Source of the DNA: Ralstonia sp966433195
Lineage (GTDB): Bacteria; Pseudomonadota; Gammaproteobacteria; Burkholderiales; Burkholderiaceae
Length of the DNA stretch: 64,000 nt
Assembly (NCBI GenBank): GCA_966433195.1
Contig: CBJMVH010000021.1
Coordinates: forward strand, 1-64,000
Direction: 5' to 3'
The position numbers were made by a program, and so were the translations under genes. Shown here piece by piece: positions 1 through 8,409 of this stretch. Each line of letters starts with the position of its first letter. The first letter of the stretch is position 1. The notes below the pieces were generated by a model that saw only the letters and a program-made list of their open reading frames with translations, ran no database searches and was not told the DNA's origin.

Positions 1-148
1 CAAGACAAAGAAAGTGAGTCAGCCCCGGCAGGGGATGAAACAAGGGATGGACCACAAAAAGAAAACCCCCCTTAGCAACCCACGAAATCACCAACAACAC
101 CAACCCATTAAGATGGCACGCACCCACAACAAGCCAGCCATCTAAAGC

Positions 149-499
149 ATGCAGATCTACCACAACCCCCGCTGCTCCAAATCCCGCACCGCGCTCGAAC
201 AAGCCGAGGCCTTTGCAGCCAAGCAAGGTGAGCCGCTGGAAGTCATCGAATACCTGAAGACCCCGCCCACGCTGGCTGAGTTGAAGACCCTCGCCAAACA
301 GCTCGACACACCGCTGCGCAGCCTGGTGCGTGAAAACGAAGACGAATACGCGCAACTGAATCTGGCCACCGCCTCGGATGACGCGCTGCTCAAGGCGATT
401 GCCGAACACCCGAAGCTGCTGCAGCGCCCGTTGCTGGTGCGAGATGGCAAAGCCACCATCGGCCGCACACCCGAAGCGCTCGACGCCTTCCTGAAGTAA
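149..499 (+). CDS. arsC: ArsC-family arsenate reductase (glutaredoxin-linked type)
   Basis: This 116-residue cytoplasmic protein has the ArsC thioredoxin-like fold. The catalytic Cys9 sits in the motif HNPRCSKSR near the N-terminus. The three arginines that bind the oxyanion in plasmid R773 ArsC have counterparts in the LVREN, LQRPL and IGRTP segments. In the family, the enzyme reduces arsenate to arsenite using glutathione and glutaredoxin. It is shorter than R773 ArsC (141 residues), which is normal for chromosomal versions. No arsenic efflux or arsR gene lies nearby, so a general role or a YffB-like paralogue function is possible. A long inverted repeat follows the stop codon. Confidence 0.85.
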   Translation: MQIYHNPRCSKSRTALEQAEAFAAKQGEPLEVIEYLKTPPTLAELKTLAKQLDTPLRSLVRENEDEYAQLNLATASDDALLKAIAEHPKLLQRPLLVRDGKATIGRTPEALDAFLK

Positions 500-520
500 A
501 TCCCCACGCCCCAAAAGTTG

Positions 521-553
521 AACGGCCTGCCGATTTCCATCGGACAGGCCGTT
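521..553. terminator. Inverted repeat between convergent genes
   Basis: Nine-base arms (521-529 and 545-553) pair perfectly, and inner five-base arms (530-534, 539-543) extend the stem with one bulged base. It lies between arsC and the convergent small membrane gene, where a bidirectional terminator would be expected. There is no clear T-run on either side, so termination is an inference from position and shape. Confidence 0.5.
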
Positions 554-621
554 CAGGGTTGGCCGTGTCGCCTTGCGCGAGGGCCGGGGCTGCGTCCGTC
601 AAGACGCGCACGGGCTCTGGT

Positions 622-885
622 CTATTCCAGGCCCATCCATCGGGCCATTTCTGACCCGAATCCGATTGCCAGCATGGCAGCAAGCACCACTGCCAGCGCC
701 ACCGCAGTCGACACCACGGTGACCTTCATCACTTCCGCGTCGTCGCTCTCGCTGCTGTGCGGACGATGCAACTGCGCGCGCATGCTCAGCGGAACCGCCT
801 TCGCGGACGATTTGCGATGCCAATGCAAGCGCTCCGTCATCGCTCGCAAGTGGTGCGTATCAAACGCGTCACGGGAAAAGCGCAT
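622..885 (-). CDS. Small single-pass membrane protein of unknown function
   Basis: This 87-residue protein has one strong hydrophobic segment near its C-terminus (about residues 54-75, rich in Val, Ala and Leu). The N-terminal half is polar, rich in His and Arg, and likely cytoplasmic. The start was chosen because a GGAGG ribosome binding site lies seven bases upstream; longer readings of this frame begin in non-coding sequence. I do not recognise the family. It converges on arsC. A perfect 10-base inverted repeat lies upstream of its start. Confidence 0.6.
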   Translation of the reverse strand: MRFSRDAFDTHHLRAMTERLHWHRKSSAKAVPLSMRAQLHRPHSSESDDAEVMKVTVVSTAVALAVVLAAMLAIGFGSEMARWMGLE

Positions 886-914
886 CGCGATACCTCCCGC
901 CGTTGGCTCATAAG

Positions 915-940
915 CCGACGCCGGCACGCACCGGCGTCGG
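915..940. repeat. Perfect 10-bp inverted repeat upstream of the small membrane gene
   Basis: Arms 915-924 (CCGACGCCGG) and 931-940 (CCGGCGTCGG) flank a six-base loop. It lies 30 bases upstream of the minus-strand start at 885, between that gene and the exonuclease gene ending at 1174. It could terminate the upstream exonuclease transcript or act as a leader hairpin. No T-run is seen. Confidence 0.5.
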
Positions 941-1173
941 GGGTACGTGCGGCCCGAAAACGATACGGCAAGCAAATGGCGTATGCGAGTGGCTTTGCTT
1001 GTCGGCGCCGGGTGGCGCAGTCGTCTGGTCGCCTCGCACAAGCCCAGCGTAGACGTGGGCTTGCAGTGCCGCAAGTTGCGTTGCGTCATGGTGCGCGGAT
1101 CACGCGGGCAAGACGCAAACGGTGTGCGGCTCTTCGCGAAATGCGTGATGCCTTCGACGCCCCAATTGGGCGC

Positions 1174-1863
1174 TCAATCCTGAGCGGATTGGTTGGGCAA
1201 TTGTGCAGCGGCGCGTTCGGCCTCGCGCTCAGTTGCCCGTTTATGCAACTCGGCGAGCATGTTGCAGAAGAGGGCGCCTTGCTCCTTCGCATCATCCAGC
1301 GCGATATGCGTGTGGGGTAGCGGGTCATGCCAGTGCGCCGGGAAGGCGGCCTTGACGTTGCGTCGATACGGCAGCCCCGTCAGTGCGAAGGCCAGCGTCT
1401 TGATGTCGAGCGCCGCCCAGCCAAACGGCGAGCGCCCTGCAAAACGCATCATGTACCAGAACATGAACGTGAAATCGAAGCCCGCCGGAAACGCCACGAA
1501 CACCGGCTTGCCCGGCAGGCTCTCGACCCACTCCACGTAGCGCGGCAATGCCACGTCGGGCGCTTCGAGGTTGCTGCGACACGCCGCCCAGGCCTCGGGC
1601 TGGGTTTGCCACCATTGCATCTGGATCGGGTGGCCTTCTGCACCGGGCAAGGTTTCCAGGTTCGCTTCAAAGGTGCCGACGAGGGTCTTGTCCGCCAGAT
1701 ACGCCGCACTCGCGAAGCTCAGCATCGAATGCGGGCCGGGGATGGGGCCATCGGCTTCGACGTCGGTGCTGACATAGATTTCGGGCCGCGTGTCGGGCGG
1801 CTGGTTGCCGCGCTTGCGGCGGGGCTTGTCTGCCGATGCGGTGGGCGCAGTGTCGTTGCTCAT
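1174..1863 (-). CDS. DEDD-type 3'-5' exonuclease-like protein
   Basis: This 229-residue protein carries the DEDD exonuclease signature. The first motif (D-x-E) is in the segment STDVEADGP near residue 33, a central Asp is in FDFTF, and the last motif is H-x(4)-D in THIALDDAKEQG near residue 193, which makes it DEDDh-like. The family removes nucleotides from DNA or RNA 3' ends using two metal ions. The N-terminal ~25 residues are basic and low complexity, and the C-terminal ~25 are Ala/Glu-rich. Its start overlaps the stop of the upstream hydrolase gene by four bases, so the two are probably translated together. The substrate is unknown. Confidence 0.75.
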   Translation of the reverse strand: MSNDTAPTASADKPRRKRGNQPPDTRPEIYVSTDVEADGPIPGPHSMLSFASAAYLADKTLVGTFEANLETLPGAEGHPIQMQWWQTQPEAWAACRSNLEAPDVALPRYVEWVESLPGKPVFVAFPAGFDFTFMFWYMMRFAGRSPFGWAALDIKTLAFALTGLPYRRNVKAAFPAHWHDPLPHTHIALDDAKEQGALFCNMLAELHKRATEREAERAAAQLPNQSAQD

Positions 1864-2516
1864 GCGCCGCCTTCGTTGGCAAACAGGCGATCAGCAACGT
1901 ATGGATTGGTCGCACGCTCATCGCCGAAGGTGGACACCGGCCCATGCCCCGGCACAAACGTCACATCGTCCCCGAGCGGCCACAGCTTGGTGCGGATCGC
2001 GTGGATCAGGTCTGCATGGTTGCCACGCGGGAAATCCGTGCGGCCAATGGAGCCGGCAAACAGCACGTCGCCGACGATGGCCATACGGTCTTCCGGGCTG
2101 AAGAAGACGACGTGGCCCGGCGTGTGGCCGGGGCAATGGAAGACCTGCAGCGTGCGGCCCGCAGCTTGCACGGTATCGCCGTCTTCCAGCCAGCGGTCGG
2201 GCACGAACGCCTTGGCCGGCGGAAAGCCAAAGCGCTGGCTTTGCGTGGGCAGTTGATCGATCCAGAACGCTTCGTCCTTCTGCGGCCCTTCGATCGGCAC
2301 GCCGAGCTGGGTGCGCAGTGCATCAGCGGCGGCGCAGTGGTCGACATGGCCGTGCGTGAGCAGGATCTTTTCGATGCGCGCGCCGTGTTGCTGGGCGGCC
2401 GCCAGGATGCGATCGATATCGCCACCCGGATCAGTGACGGCAGCCGCGCCATCGTCGCCGATCAGCAGCGTGCAGTTTTGTTCAAACGGCGTAACAGGAA
2501 CGACGACGACTTTCAT
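1860..2516 (-). CDS. Metallo-beta-lactamase-fold hydrolase (glyoxalase II-like)
   Basis: This 218-residue protein has the metal-binding motif LTHGHVDH near residue 56, followed by downstream metal-ligand segments GHTPGH and GDVLF and a C-terminal VPGHGP. This matches the hydroxyacylglutathione hydrolase/YcbL branch, which hydrolyses thioesters with a dinuclear Zn or Fe site in the cytoplasm. It is shorter than true glyoxalase II (about 250 residues), so it fits the YcbL-like type I group. The start at the Met of MKVVVVP removes an unrelated extension. It forms a two-gene unit with the exonuclease and diverges from rlpA. Confidence 0.85.
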   Translation of the reverse strand: MKVVVVPVTPFEQNCTLLIGDDGAAAVTDPGGDIDRILAAAQQHGARIEKILLTHGHVDHCAAADALRTQLGVPIEGPQKDEAFWIDQLPTQSQRFGFPPAKAFVPDRWLEDGDTVQAAGRTLQVFHCPGHTPGHVVFFSPEDRMAIVGDVLFAGSIGRTDFPRGNHADLIHAIRTKLWPLGDDVTFVPGHGPVSTFGDERATNPYVADRLFANEGGA

Positions 2517-2717
2517 GTGATGTTTTGCGCATATGTTGCGGAAAGAAGGACACGGCAATTGTATCGGCCGGAGCCCGCGCCAGCATTGGGCTGGCGGCCT
2601 TTGCTGTTACATCGGAAAGAAAATATTACAAAATTGCCGCCAGATGACTGCATGATGCGGCTGTTTTAATAGGAAATGTAAATAGTCGGCGGAATCTTGC
2701 GTGGTAGACTCGCGCCC

Positions 2718-3446
2718 ATGCCAAAGTTGACCCACCCGTTCTCCCGCCTGCCGGCTGGCCGCTCCCTGCGTGCCTGGCTGACGCACGGCACCGCGCTGCT
2801 GGTGCTGGCGGGCTGTGCCGCCGTCCCCGGCGAGCCGCCCACGACGGGGCAAACCGGCCCGCAGGCCAACAAGCCCGCCGCACCCACCGCCAAACTCGCC
2901 GACCCGCGCGACAACCCCGATGCCTGGGGCACGCTGTCGTTCCGCGGCGTGCCGGAATCCAGCGGCCTGAAGCTCGAAGACGCGAATACCGAGCCCGGCC
3001 TGCGCGCCGATCTGGGCACGTTCGAGCAGCGCGGCATGGCCTCGTGGTACGGCCGCGGCTTCCACGGCCGCCGCACCGCTAGCGGCGAGCGCTTCGATAT
3101 GAACGCCTTCACGGTGGCGCACCCGTCGCTGCCGCTGCAGAGCTGGGTGCTGGTGCGTAATCTGTCCAACGACCGCGTGGTGGTTGCCAAGGTGACGGAT
3201 CGCGGTCCGTACCACGGCAAGCGCATCCTCGATATGTCGTACGCCGCCGCCAAGCGGTTGGACTTCGTCAAGCGCGGTGCCACGCAGGTGGAGATCCGCC
3301 GACTGTCGCGCGCGGAAGTCGAAGCCCTGCGCCCCGAACTCACGCAAACGGATCTCGCCAGCAATGATGGCGACGCTGATGTGGGTGCCGATGAACCGGC
3401 ACCGGTCAAGAAAGCCGTCAAGCATCGCGCGAAACGCCGCCGCTAA
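2718..3446 (+). CDS. rlpA: RlpA septal-ring lipoprotein, peptidoglycan lytic transglycosylase
   Basis: This 242-residue protein starts with a basic region and a hydrophobic segment ending in a lipobox (LVLAGC, Cys about residue 34), so it should be an outer-membrane lipoprotein. Residues ~105-200 form the double-psi beta-barrel RlpA domain. They contain the conserved GMASWYG, RTASGERFD and VVAKVTDRGPY segments, which hold the Asp and His used to cleave peptidoglycan lacking stem peptides. The C-terminus is Lys/Arg-rich, and no SPOR domain is present, unlike in E. coli RlpA. It is divergent from the hydrolase/exonuclease pair. Confidence 0.9.
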   Translation: MPKLTHPFSRLPAGRSLRAWLTHGTALLVLAGCAAVPGEPPTTGQTGPQANKPAAPTAKLADPRDNPDAWGTLSFRGVPESSGLKLEDANTEPGLRADLGTFEQRGMASWYGRGFHGRRTASGERFDMNAFTVAHPSLPLQSWVLVRNLSNDRVVVAKVTDRGPYHGKRILDMSYAAAKRLDFVKRGATQVEIRRLSRAEVEALRPELTQTDLASNDGDADVGADEPAPVKKAVKHRAKRRR

Positions 3447-3467
3447 ACGTGCGGCGGCTCACGCGCG

Positions 3468-4370
3468 TCAGTCCTTCCCTTCGTTTTTGAGCGCCAGCGC
3501 GCTCTGGTATAGCGCGTCAACGGGCGCGCCCGTAATCGCCCCGGCCAGTTTCGCCGCTCGCTTGGCAGGCAACTCGGCCAACAGCAGGCGCAGCACTTGG
3601 TCCGCCGCCATGGCTGTTGGTGCCGCATCGTGCGTGCCTGCGCCTTCCACCACCAGCACGAATTCACCTTTGGCGTGGGTTGCATCAGCCGCCAACCAGG
3701 CCGGCGCATCGGCGGCGAGCAACACGACAATCTGCTCGAACAGCTTGGTCAACTCGCGGCCGATCAGGATGCGCCGCATCGGCAGGTGCTCGGCCAGCGC
3801 GGCGAGCGTGGCATCAATGCGGTGCGGCGCTTCGTACAACACCCATGCCGGCCCATGCGCTGCCCACTGGCGGATGGCCGTATCGCGCGCACCCGCTTTG
3901 GTGGGCAGAAAGCCGACGAAGGTGAATTGCCCATCCGACGTATCAAGCAGCTCGCCGGCAGCGCTGAGCGCCGTCACCACCGCGCTCGCACCCGGTAGCG
4001 GGATCACACGATGGCCGGCCGCACGCACCGCCTCGACGATGCGCGCCCCCGGGTCCGACACCCCCGGCGTGCCGGCATCCGACGCATAAGCGATGCGCGC
4101 GCCCTGCGCCAGGCGCGCGACGATGCGCGCGGCGGCTTCGCGTTCGTTGTGTTCGTGCGCTGCCAGCATCGGCTTGTGCAGGCCCAGGCGGCCCAGCAAC
4201 TGCCCGGTGTTGCGCGTGTCCTCGCAAGCCACCGCGTCCACCAGGCCGAGCACGTGGCGCGCGCGCAGGGACACGTCGGCGGCGTTCCCGATGGGGGTGG
4301 CCACCACATATAATGCGCCGGCGGGATAGTGCTGGTCGTGCGCCAGCAGGGTCCAGTCAGGATCACTCAC
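3468..4370 (-). CDS. rsmI: 16S rRNA (cytidine1402-2'-O)-methyltransferase RsmI
   Basis: This 300-residue protein has the tetrapyrrole-methylase fold. The N-terminal signature YVVATPIGN and the cofactor-site segment SDAGTPGVSDPG are clear, as is the conserved CEDTRNT segment. RsmI 2'-O-methylates C1402 in the ribosomal P site with S-adenosylmethionine, which helps decoding fidelity. It is divergent from yraN with only 35 bases between start codons. This is a widely conserved neighbourhood in proteobacteria. Confidence 0.93.
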   Translation of the reverse strand: MSDPDWTLLAHDQHYPAGALYVVATPIGNAADVSLRARHVLGLVDAVACEDTRNTGQLLGRLGLHKPMLAAHEHNEREAAARIVARLAQGARIAYASDAGTPGVSDPGARIVEAVRAAGHRVIPLPGASAVVTALSAAGELLDTSDGQFTFVGFLPTKAGARDTAIRQWAAHGPAWVLYEAPHRIDATLAALAEHLPMRRILIGRELTKLFEQIVVLLAADAPAWLAADATHAKGEFVLVVEGAGTHDAAPTAMAADQVLRLLLAELPAKRAAKLAGAITGAPVDALYQSALALKNEGKD

Positions 4371-4405
4371 GAGAACTTCTCTTAGTCAGTCGGTTCAAAC
4401 CGCCA

Positions 4406-4798
4406 ATGCACGCGCCGCAGCCCGTACCTTCACAGCCCACCACCGCCATCACCGGAGACGCCGGTGAAGACCGCGCGCTGCGTTATCTGCAAGCACGTGG
4501 GTTAGGCTTGGTCACCCGCAATTATCGCTGCAAGGGCGGCGAGATCGATCTGGTGATGCGCGATGCGGCCGGCGCGCTGGTATTCGTGGAAGTGCGCGCA
4601 CGCGTGGCACGCTCCTCGCAACGCTTTGGCGGTGCCGCTGCCAGCGTCACGCCCGCCAAGCAGCGCCGCCTGATTGCCGCGGCCGAAGATTTTCTCGCAC
4701 GGCAGGCCGACGATGTGCCCGCCTGCCGTTTTGACGTCATCGCCATTGACGGCAACCGCATCGAATGGATGCGCGATGCCTTTGGCGCGGATGCATGA
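4406..4798 (+). CDS. yraN: YraN / UPF0102 endonuclease-fold protein
   Basis: This 130-residue protein matches the UPF0102 family. It has G-x-x-AEDRALRYLQ-like helix residues and the PD-(D/E)XK-like core GGEIDLVMRD followed by LVFVEVRAR. Members resemble Holliday-junction resolvases in fold, but their function is not settled. The start Met at 4406 gives the usual family length; an upstream in-frame extension overlaps the rsmI promoter region. It is followed closely by the BON lipoprotein gene. The usual sugar-isomerase (diaA-like) gene between them is absent here. Confidence 0.88.
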   Translation: MHAPQPVPSQPTTAITGDAGEDRALRYLQARGLGLVTRNYRCKGGEIDLVMRDAAGALVFVEVRARVARSSQRFGGAAASVTPAKQRRLIAAAEDFLARQADDVPACRFDVIAIDGNRIEWMRDAFGADA

Positions 4799-4838
4799 AC
4801 CTCGCTCTTCTCTCTTCCGGACTTCATTCAAGGACAGC

Positions 4839-5657
4839 ATGAAACTCTCGTCGCCACCGTCTGCCCGCCTCCACCACACGATCAAGCGTACCGTTGTGCT
4901 GGCCGCCCTGGCTGGCATCACCGCCACGCAGTTGACCGCGTGCTTCCCGCTGTTTGCCGGCGCCGTGGCCGGTGGCGTAGCACTGGCCACCGACCGCCGC
5001 CCGACCGCCACGCAGACCATCGACCGCGGCTTGCAGATGGAAGCCGAAAACACGCTGATCTCGCGCTACGACGGTCGCGCGCACGTCAACGTGACGGTCT
5101 ACAACCGCAAGGTGCTACTCACCGGCGAGGCCGGCACCGAGCAGACCAAGCAGGAGATCGGCCAGTACGCGCAAAAGCTGCAGAACGCGCGTGAGGTCGT
5201 CAACGAGATCGTGGTGACGCCGATGTCGAGCACGTTCGGCTCGCGCACCAACGACACCTACATCACCACCAAGGTGAAGAGCGTGCTGGCCGGCACGGAA
5301 GGCGTGCCCTGGAACTCCATCAAGGTGACGACCGAAGCGCAGACCGTCTTCCTGATGGGCGTGGTGACCGAAGCCGAAGGCAACAAGGCCACCGAAGCGG
5401 TGCGCACCGTGGGCGGCGTGAACAAGGTGGTGAAGGTGTTCGACTACGTGAGCGAAGACGAGCGCAAGCGCCTGGACACCAATGCCACGTCGACCAACCC
5501 TTCGACGACGCCCGATGCATCGCAAGGCACGCCGGCACCGGTACAAGGTACGCCGACGGCCACCCAGGCACCGGCACCCGTGACGTCGGCATCGCCGGGG
5601 GTGACAGTGTCGCCGACTACCTCGCCGGCGCTGCCGCCGGGCAAGCAGTTGCCGTAA
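4839..5657 (+). CDS. Double-BON-domain outer-membrane lipoprotein (DolP/OsmY-like)
   Basis: This 272-residue protein has a signal segment with a lipobox-like LTACF (Cys about residue 35), so it is probably a lipoprotein. Two BON domains follow, roughly residues 60-125 (containing VNVTVYNRKVLLTGE) and 135-205 (containing VPWNSIKVTTEAQTVFLMG). BON domains bind phospholipid. The E. coli relative DolP supports outer-membrane integrity. The last ~60 residues are a Pro/Thr/Ala-rich tail not needed for the fold. It is co-oriented with yraN and followed by a strong terminator. Confidence 0.88.
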   Translation: MKLSSPPSARLHHTIKRTVVLAALAGITATQLTACFPLFAGAVAGGVALATDRRPTATQTIDRGLQMEAENTLISRYDGRAHVNVTVYNRKVLLTGEAGTEQTKQEIGQYAQKLQNAREVVNEIVVTPMSSTFGSRTNDTYITTKVKSVLAGTEGVPWNSIKVTTEAQTVFLMGVVTEAEGNKATEAVRTVGGVNKVVKVFDYVSEDERKRLDTNATSTNPSTTPDASQGTPAPVQGTPTATQAPAPVTSASPGVTVSPTTSPALPPGKQLP

Positions 5658-5685
5658 AGCACGTCGGCTCTTTCGCCGCACAAAG

Positions 5686-5711
5686 AACGCAGCCACCGCG
5701 CTGCGTTTTTT
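5686..5711 (+). terminator. Rho-independent terminator after the BON lipoprotein gene
   Basis: Eight-base perfect arms AACGCAGC (5686-5693) and GCTGCGTT (5700-5707) enclose a six-base loop, and a six-T run follows (5706-5711). Position and structure are those of an intrinsic terminator. Confidence 0.88.
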
Positions 5712-5766
5712 GTTGCCCGCGCGGGCGTGGTAGCGTATGCCGCTCTCACGACTTCGCAGCCCCCCA

Positions 5767-6111
5767 ATGCCCGTCGTTCATCGTTGCCTTGCCGCAGCCT
5801 GGCCTGCGGTGTTCCTGCTCGGCGTCGCCCATGCGGCCGAGGCGCCGCCCTCCAATGCACAAGCCCGCACCTGGGCCGCATCCTGCGCGAGCTGCCATCA
5901 CGCAGATACGGCGCCCGGGGCCAAGCTGGCCGCGCAGACCTTGCCATCGCTCGCCGGCCGCTCGCAGGCCGAGCTGATCGACGCGCTGCAGGCGTTTCGC
6001 AACGGCACGCGTCCCTCCACGGTGATGGGCCAGATCGCACGCGGTTACGACGATGCGCAGATCGCGGCCATTGCCGGCTGGTTGTCGCGCCAACAGCAGG
6101 TGGCCCCATGA
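5767..6111 (+). CDS. Periplasmic monohaem cytochrome c, partner of flavocytochrome c sulfide dehydrogenase
   Basis: This 114-residue protein has a Sec signal peptide (about residues 1-23, ending AHA) and one haem-binding CASCH motif near residue 42. A candidate Met ligand lies in STVMGQIARGY. It resembles the SoxE/FccA cytochrome subunit, which takes electrons from the flavoprotein encoded next door. Paracoccus SoxE has two haems and this one has one. Its stop overlaps the start of the flavoprotein gene (ATGA), which supports co-translation. A start ten codons earlier (5737) is possible but gives a poorer signal peptide. Confidence 0.8.
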   Translation: MPVVHRCLAAAWPAVFLLGVAHAAEAPPSNAQARTWAASCASCHHADTAPGAKLAAQTLPSLAGRSQAELIDALQAFRNGTRPSTVMGQIARGYDDAQIAAIAGWLSRQQQVAP

Positions 6112-7403
6112 GCGAATCGCAACTGCACACGAATCGGCGCGCCATGCTGCGCGCGCTGGGCGCCACCGCACTGGTGGGCCCGCTGGCTGCCTGCGCATCG
6201 CTGTCGGGCATGCGCAATGCGCGTGTGGTGGTGGTCGGCGGCGGTTATGGCGGCGCCACCGCGGCGAAGTACGTGCGGGTGTTTTCCGGCGGCCGTGTCG
6301 ACGTGACGCTGGTGGAGCCGAATGCCGCGTTCGTCTCGTGCCCGCTGTCGAATCTCGTGCTGTCGGGCGATCGGGACATGGCGTCGATCACGGTGCCGTA
6401 CGACGCGCTGGTGGAGCGCCACGGCGTGCGCTGGGTGCGCGATCGTGCCTCGGCCATCGACATCGACGCAAAACAGGTGCGGCTGGCCGGCGGTGGTGTG
6501 CTCGATTACGACCGGCTCATCCTCTCGCCCGGCATCGACTTTGTGCCGGGCGCCATCCCGGGTCTGGCCAATGCGGCTACCGCTGCGCAGGCGCCGCACG
6601 CGTGGAAGGCTGGCACGCAGACGCTCGCGCTGCGCCATCGGCTCGAAGCCATGCCCAATGGCGGCACGGTGGCGATCAGCATTCCCCTGGCGCCGTACCG
6701 CTGCCCGCCCGCGCCGTACGAGCGCGCCTGCCTGATCGCCCACTGGCTGCAGCGCGCCAAGCCGGATTCACGCGTGCTCATCCTTGATGCCAATGACGAC
6801 GTGACCTCCAAGGGCGCACTGTTCAAGCGCGTGTGGGCGCAACGTTATCCACAGCACATCGAATATCGGCCGCAATACAACGCCGTCGATATCGATGCCA
6901 CCGGCCGCGTGCTCAAGTTCGATGTGCAGGACGACGTGCAGGCGGATGTGGTCAACCTCATCCCCCCGCAGCGCGCCGGGGCCATTGCCGTGCAGGCTGG
7001 GCTGGCGACGGCCAACGGGCGCTGGTGCGAGGTGGATTTCCTCTCATTCGAATCGAAGGTGGCACCGGGCGTGCATGTGATTGGCGATGCCATCCAGACC
7101 GCGCCGCTGATGCCCAAGTCGGGCCACATGGCCAATCAGCACGGCAAGGTGGCCGCTGCCGCCGTGGTGACGATGCTCGCTGGCCACGCGCCCGATGCGC
7201 ACCCGCTGTACGCCAACACTTGCTACAGCTTCACCGCGCCAGACGAGGCGATGCATGTGGCCACCGTCCACCGCTACGACGCGGCCGAGCACACCATGGT
7301 GACCGTGCCGGGGGCCGGGGGGCTCTCCGATGCGCCGTCCGCCGCCGAGGGCAAGCTGGCACAGGGCTGGAGTCGCGCGATCTGGTCCGACATGCTCGGC
7401 TAG
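6108..7403 (+). CDS. soxF: Flavocytochrome c sulfide dehydrogenase flavoprotein subunit (SoxF/FccB)
   Basis: This 431-residue protein has a twin-arginine signal (NRRAMLRALG) and a Rossmann FAD-binding motif VVVVGGGYGGA near residue 42. A Cys in the segment FVSCPLSN corresponds to the cysteine that binds FAD covalently in Allochromatium FccB. A C-terminal flavocytochrome c domain contains TCYSF. The family oxidises sulfide to sulfur or polysulfide in the periplasm and passes electrons to its cytochrome subunit. It sits 1.4 kb upstream of the main sox genes, which suggests a joint role in reduced-sulfur use. Confidence 0.88.
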   Translation: MSESQLHTNRRAMLRALGATALVGPLAACASLSGMRNARVVVVGGGYGGATAAKYVRVFSGGRVDVTLVEPNAAFVSCPLSNLVLSGDRDMASITVPYDALVERHGVRWVRDRASAIDIDAKQVRLAGGGVLDYDRLILSPGIDFVPGAIPGLANAATAAQAPHAWKAGTQTLALRHRLEAMPNGGTVAISIPLAPYRCPPAPYERACLIAHWLQRAKPDSRVLILDANDDVTSKGALFKRVWAQRYPQHIEYRPQYNAVDIDATGRVLKFDVQDDVQADVVNLIPPQRAGAIAVQAGLATANGRWCEVDFLSFESKVAPGVHVIGDAIQTAPLMPKSGHMANQHGKVAAAAVVTMLAGHAPDAHPLYANTCYSFTAPDEAMHVATVHRYDAAEHTMVTVPGAGGLSDAPSAAEGKLAQGWSRAIWSDMLG

Positions 7404-7478
7404 GCACGCCGGTTCCTGGGCGGCACGAACAATGCGCAAGATTGTGCAAGTCGCCCCGCCCGCACGCGCCTAGAGTGC

Positions 7479-7508
7479 GTCAGAAGGCCGCGCGGGCGGC
7501 CGTCTGAC
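7479..7508. repeat. Imperfect hairpin between soxF and the EamA gene
   Basis: Arms 7479-7491 and 7496-7508 pair over 13 bases with one mismatch. It lies between the end of soxF and the permease start at 7522. It may be a terminator or a structured leader; no strong T-run follows. Confidence 0.45.
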
Positions 7509-7521
7509 TTTGCCAATCATC

Positions 7522-8409
7522 ATGTCTCCCAAGGATCTGCTGCTGGCCCTGCTCGTCGTGCTGGTGTGGGGCGTCAACTTCGTCGTCATCAAGGTGGGCC
7601 TGCACGGTGTGCCGCCCATGCTGCTGGGTGCGCTGCGCTTTGCGCTGGTCGCGTTTCCGGCCGTGCTGTTTGTGCCGCGCCCGAAGATTCCGCTCAAGTG
7701 GCTGCTGGCGTACGGCGCCACCATCAGCTTCGGCCAGTTCGCGTTCCTGTTCTCGGCCATGTATGTGGGCATGCCGGCGGGGCTGGCCTCGCTGGTGCTG
7801 CAGTCGCAAGCGTTCTTTACGCTGACGATTGCCGCCATCGTGCTGCGCGAGCCGATCCGCTGGTTCCACCTGGCGGGCATGGCGGTGGCGGCGTGCGGGC
7901 TGGGCATCATCGGCATGGCCGGCAATGCTTCGGCGACGGGCATGACCACGGCCGGTTTCCTGCTGACGCTGTGCGCGGCGCTCTCGTGGGCCAGCGGCAA
8001 CATCGTCACCAAGCGCGTGGGGCCGGTGAACGTGGTCAGCCTGGTGGTGTGGGGTGCGGTCATCCCGCCGATTCCGTTTGCGTTGCTGTCGCTCTGGCTG
8101 GAGGGGCCGGAGCAGATCGCGCACAGCCTGGCGGACATCAGCGCGTCGAGCATTGGCGCGATCGTCTACCTGTCGTTTGGCGCCACCATCTTCGGCTACA
8201 GCCTGTGGAGCAAGTTGCTGGCGCGCTATGCGGCCAGCCGCGTGGCGCCGCTGTCATTGCTGGTGCCGGTGGTGGGGCTGGTGTCGGCGGCCGTGCTGCT
8301 GGGCGAGCGACTGGCGCCCGCGCAATGGCTGGGCGGCGCCGTGGTGATGGGCGGCTTGCTGTTGAACGTATTCGGCGGCCGGCTGGCAGCGCGCCGGGCG
8401 ATGGCCTGA
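7522..8409 (+). CDS. EamA-family (DMT) transporter, possible O-acetylserine/cysteine exporter
   Basis: This 295-residue integral membrane protein has about ten hydrophobic helices arranged as two EamA repeats (roughly residues 1-135 and 145-285). The N-terminal signature LVVLVWGVNFVVIKVGL is typical of the EamD/YdcZ-like branch that exports amino acids and metabolites. An upstream TTG in the same frame (7510) is possible, but the ATG at 7522 is preferred. It lies between the flavocytochrome c pair and the sox operon. A cysteine-type substrate would fit a sulfur locus, but this is inference. Confidence 0.85.
   Translation: MSPKDLLLALLVVLVWGVNFVVIKVGLHGVPPMLLGALRFALVAFPAVLFVPRPKIPLKWLLAYGATISFGQFAFLFSAMYVGMPAGLASLVLQSQAFFTLTIAAIVLREPIRWFHLAGMAVAACGLGIIGMAGNASATGMTTAGFLLTLCAALSWASGNIVTKRVGPVNVVSLVVWGAVIPPIPFALLSLWLEGPEQIAHSLADISASSIGAIVYLSFGATIFGYSLWSKLLARYAASRVAPLSLLVPVVGLVSAAVLLGERLAPAQWLGGAVVMGGLLLNVFGGRLAARRAMA

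Noticed and set aside
2607..3425. 272-residue minus-strand frame opposite rlpA
   Set aside because: It is antisense to a clear lipoprotein gene with a full RlpA domain.
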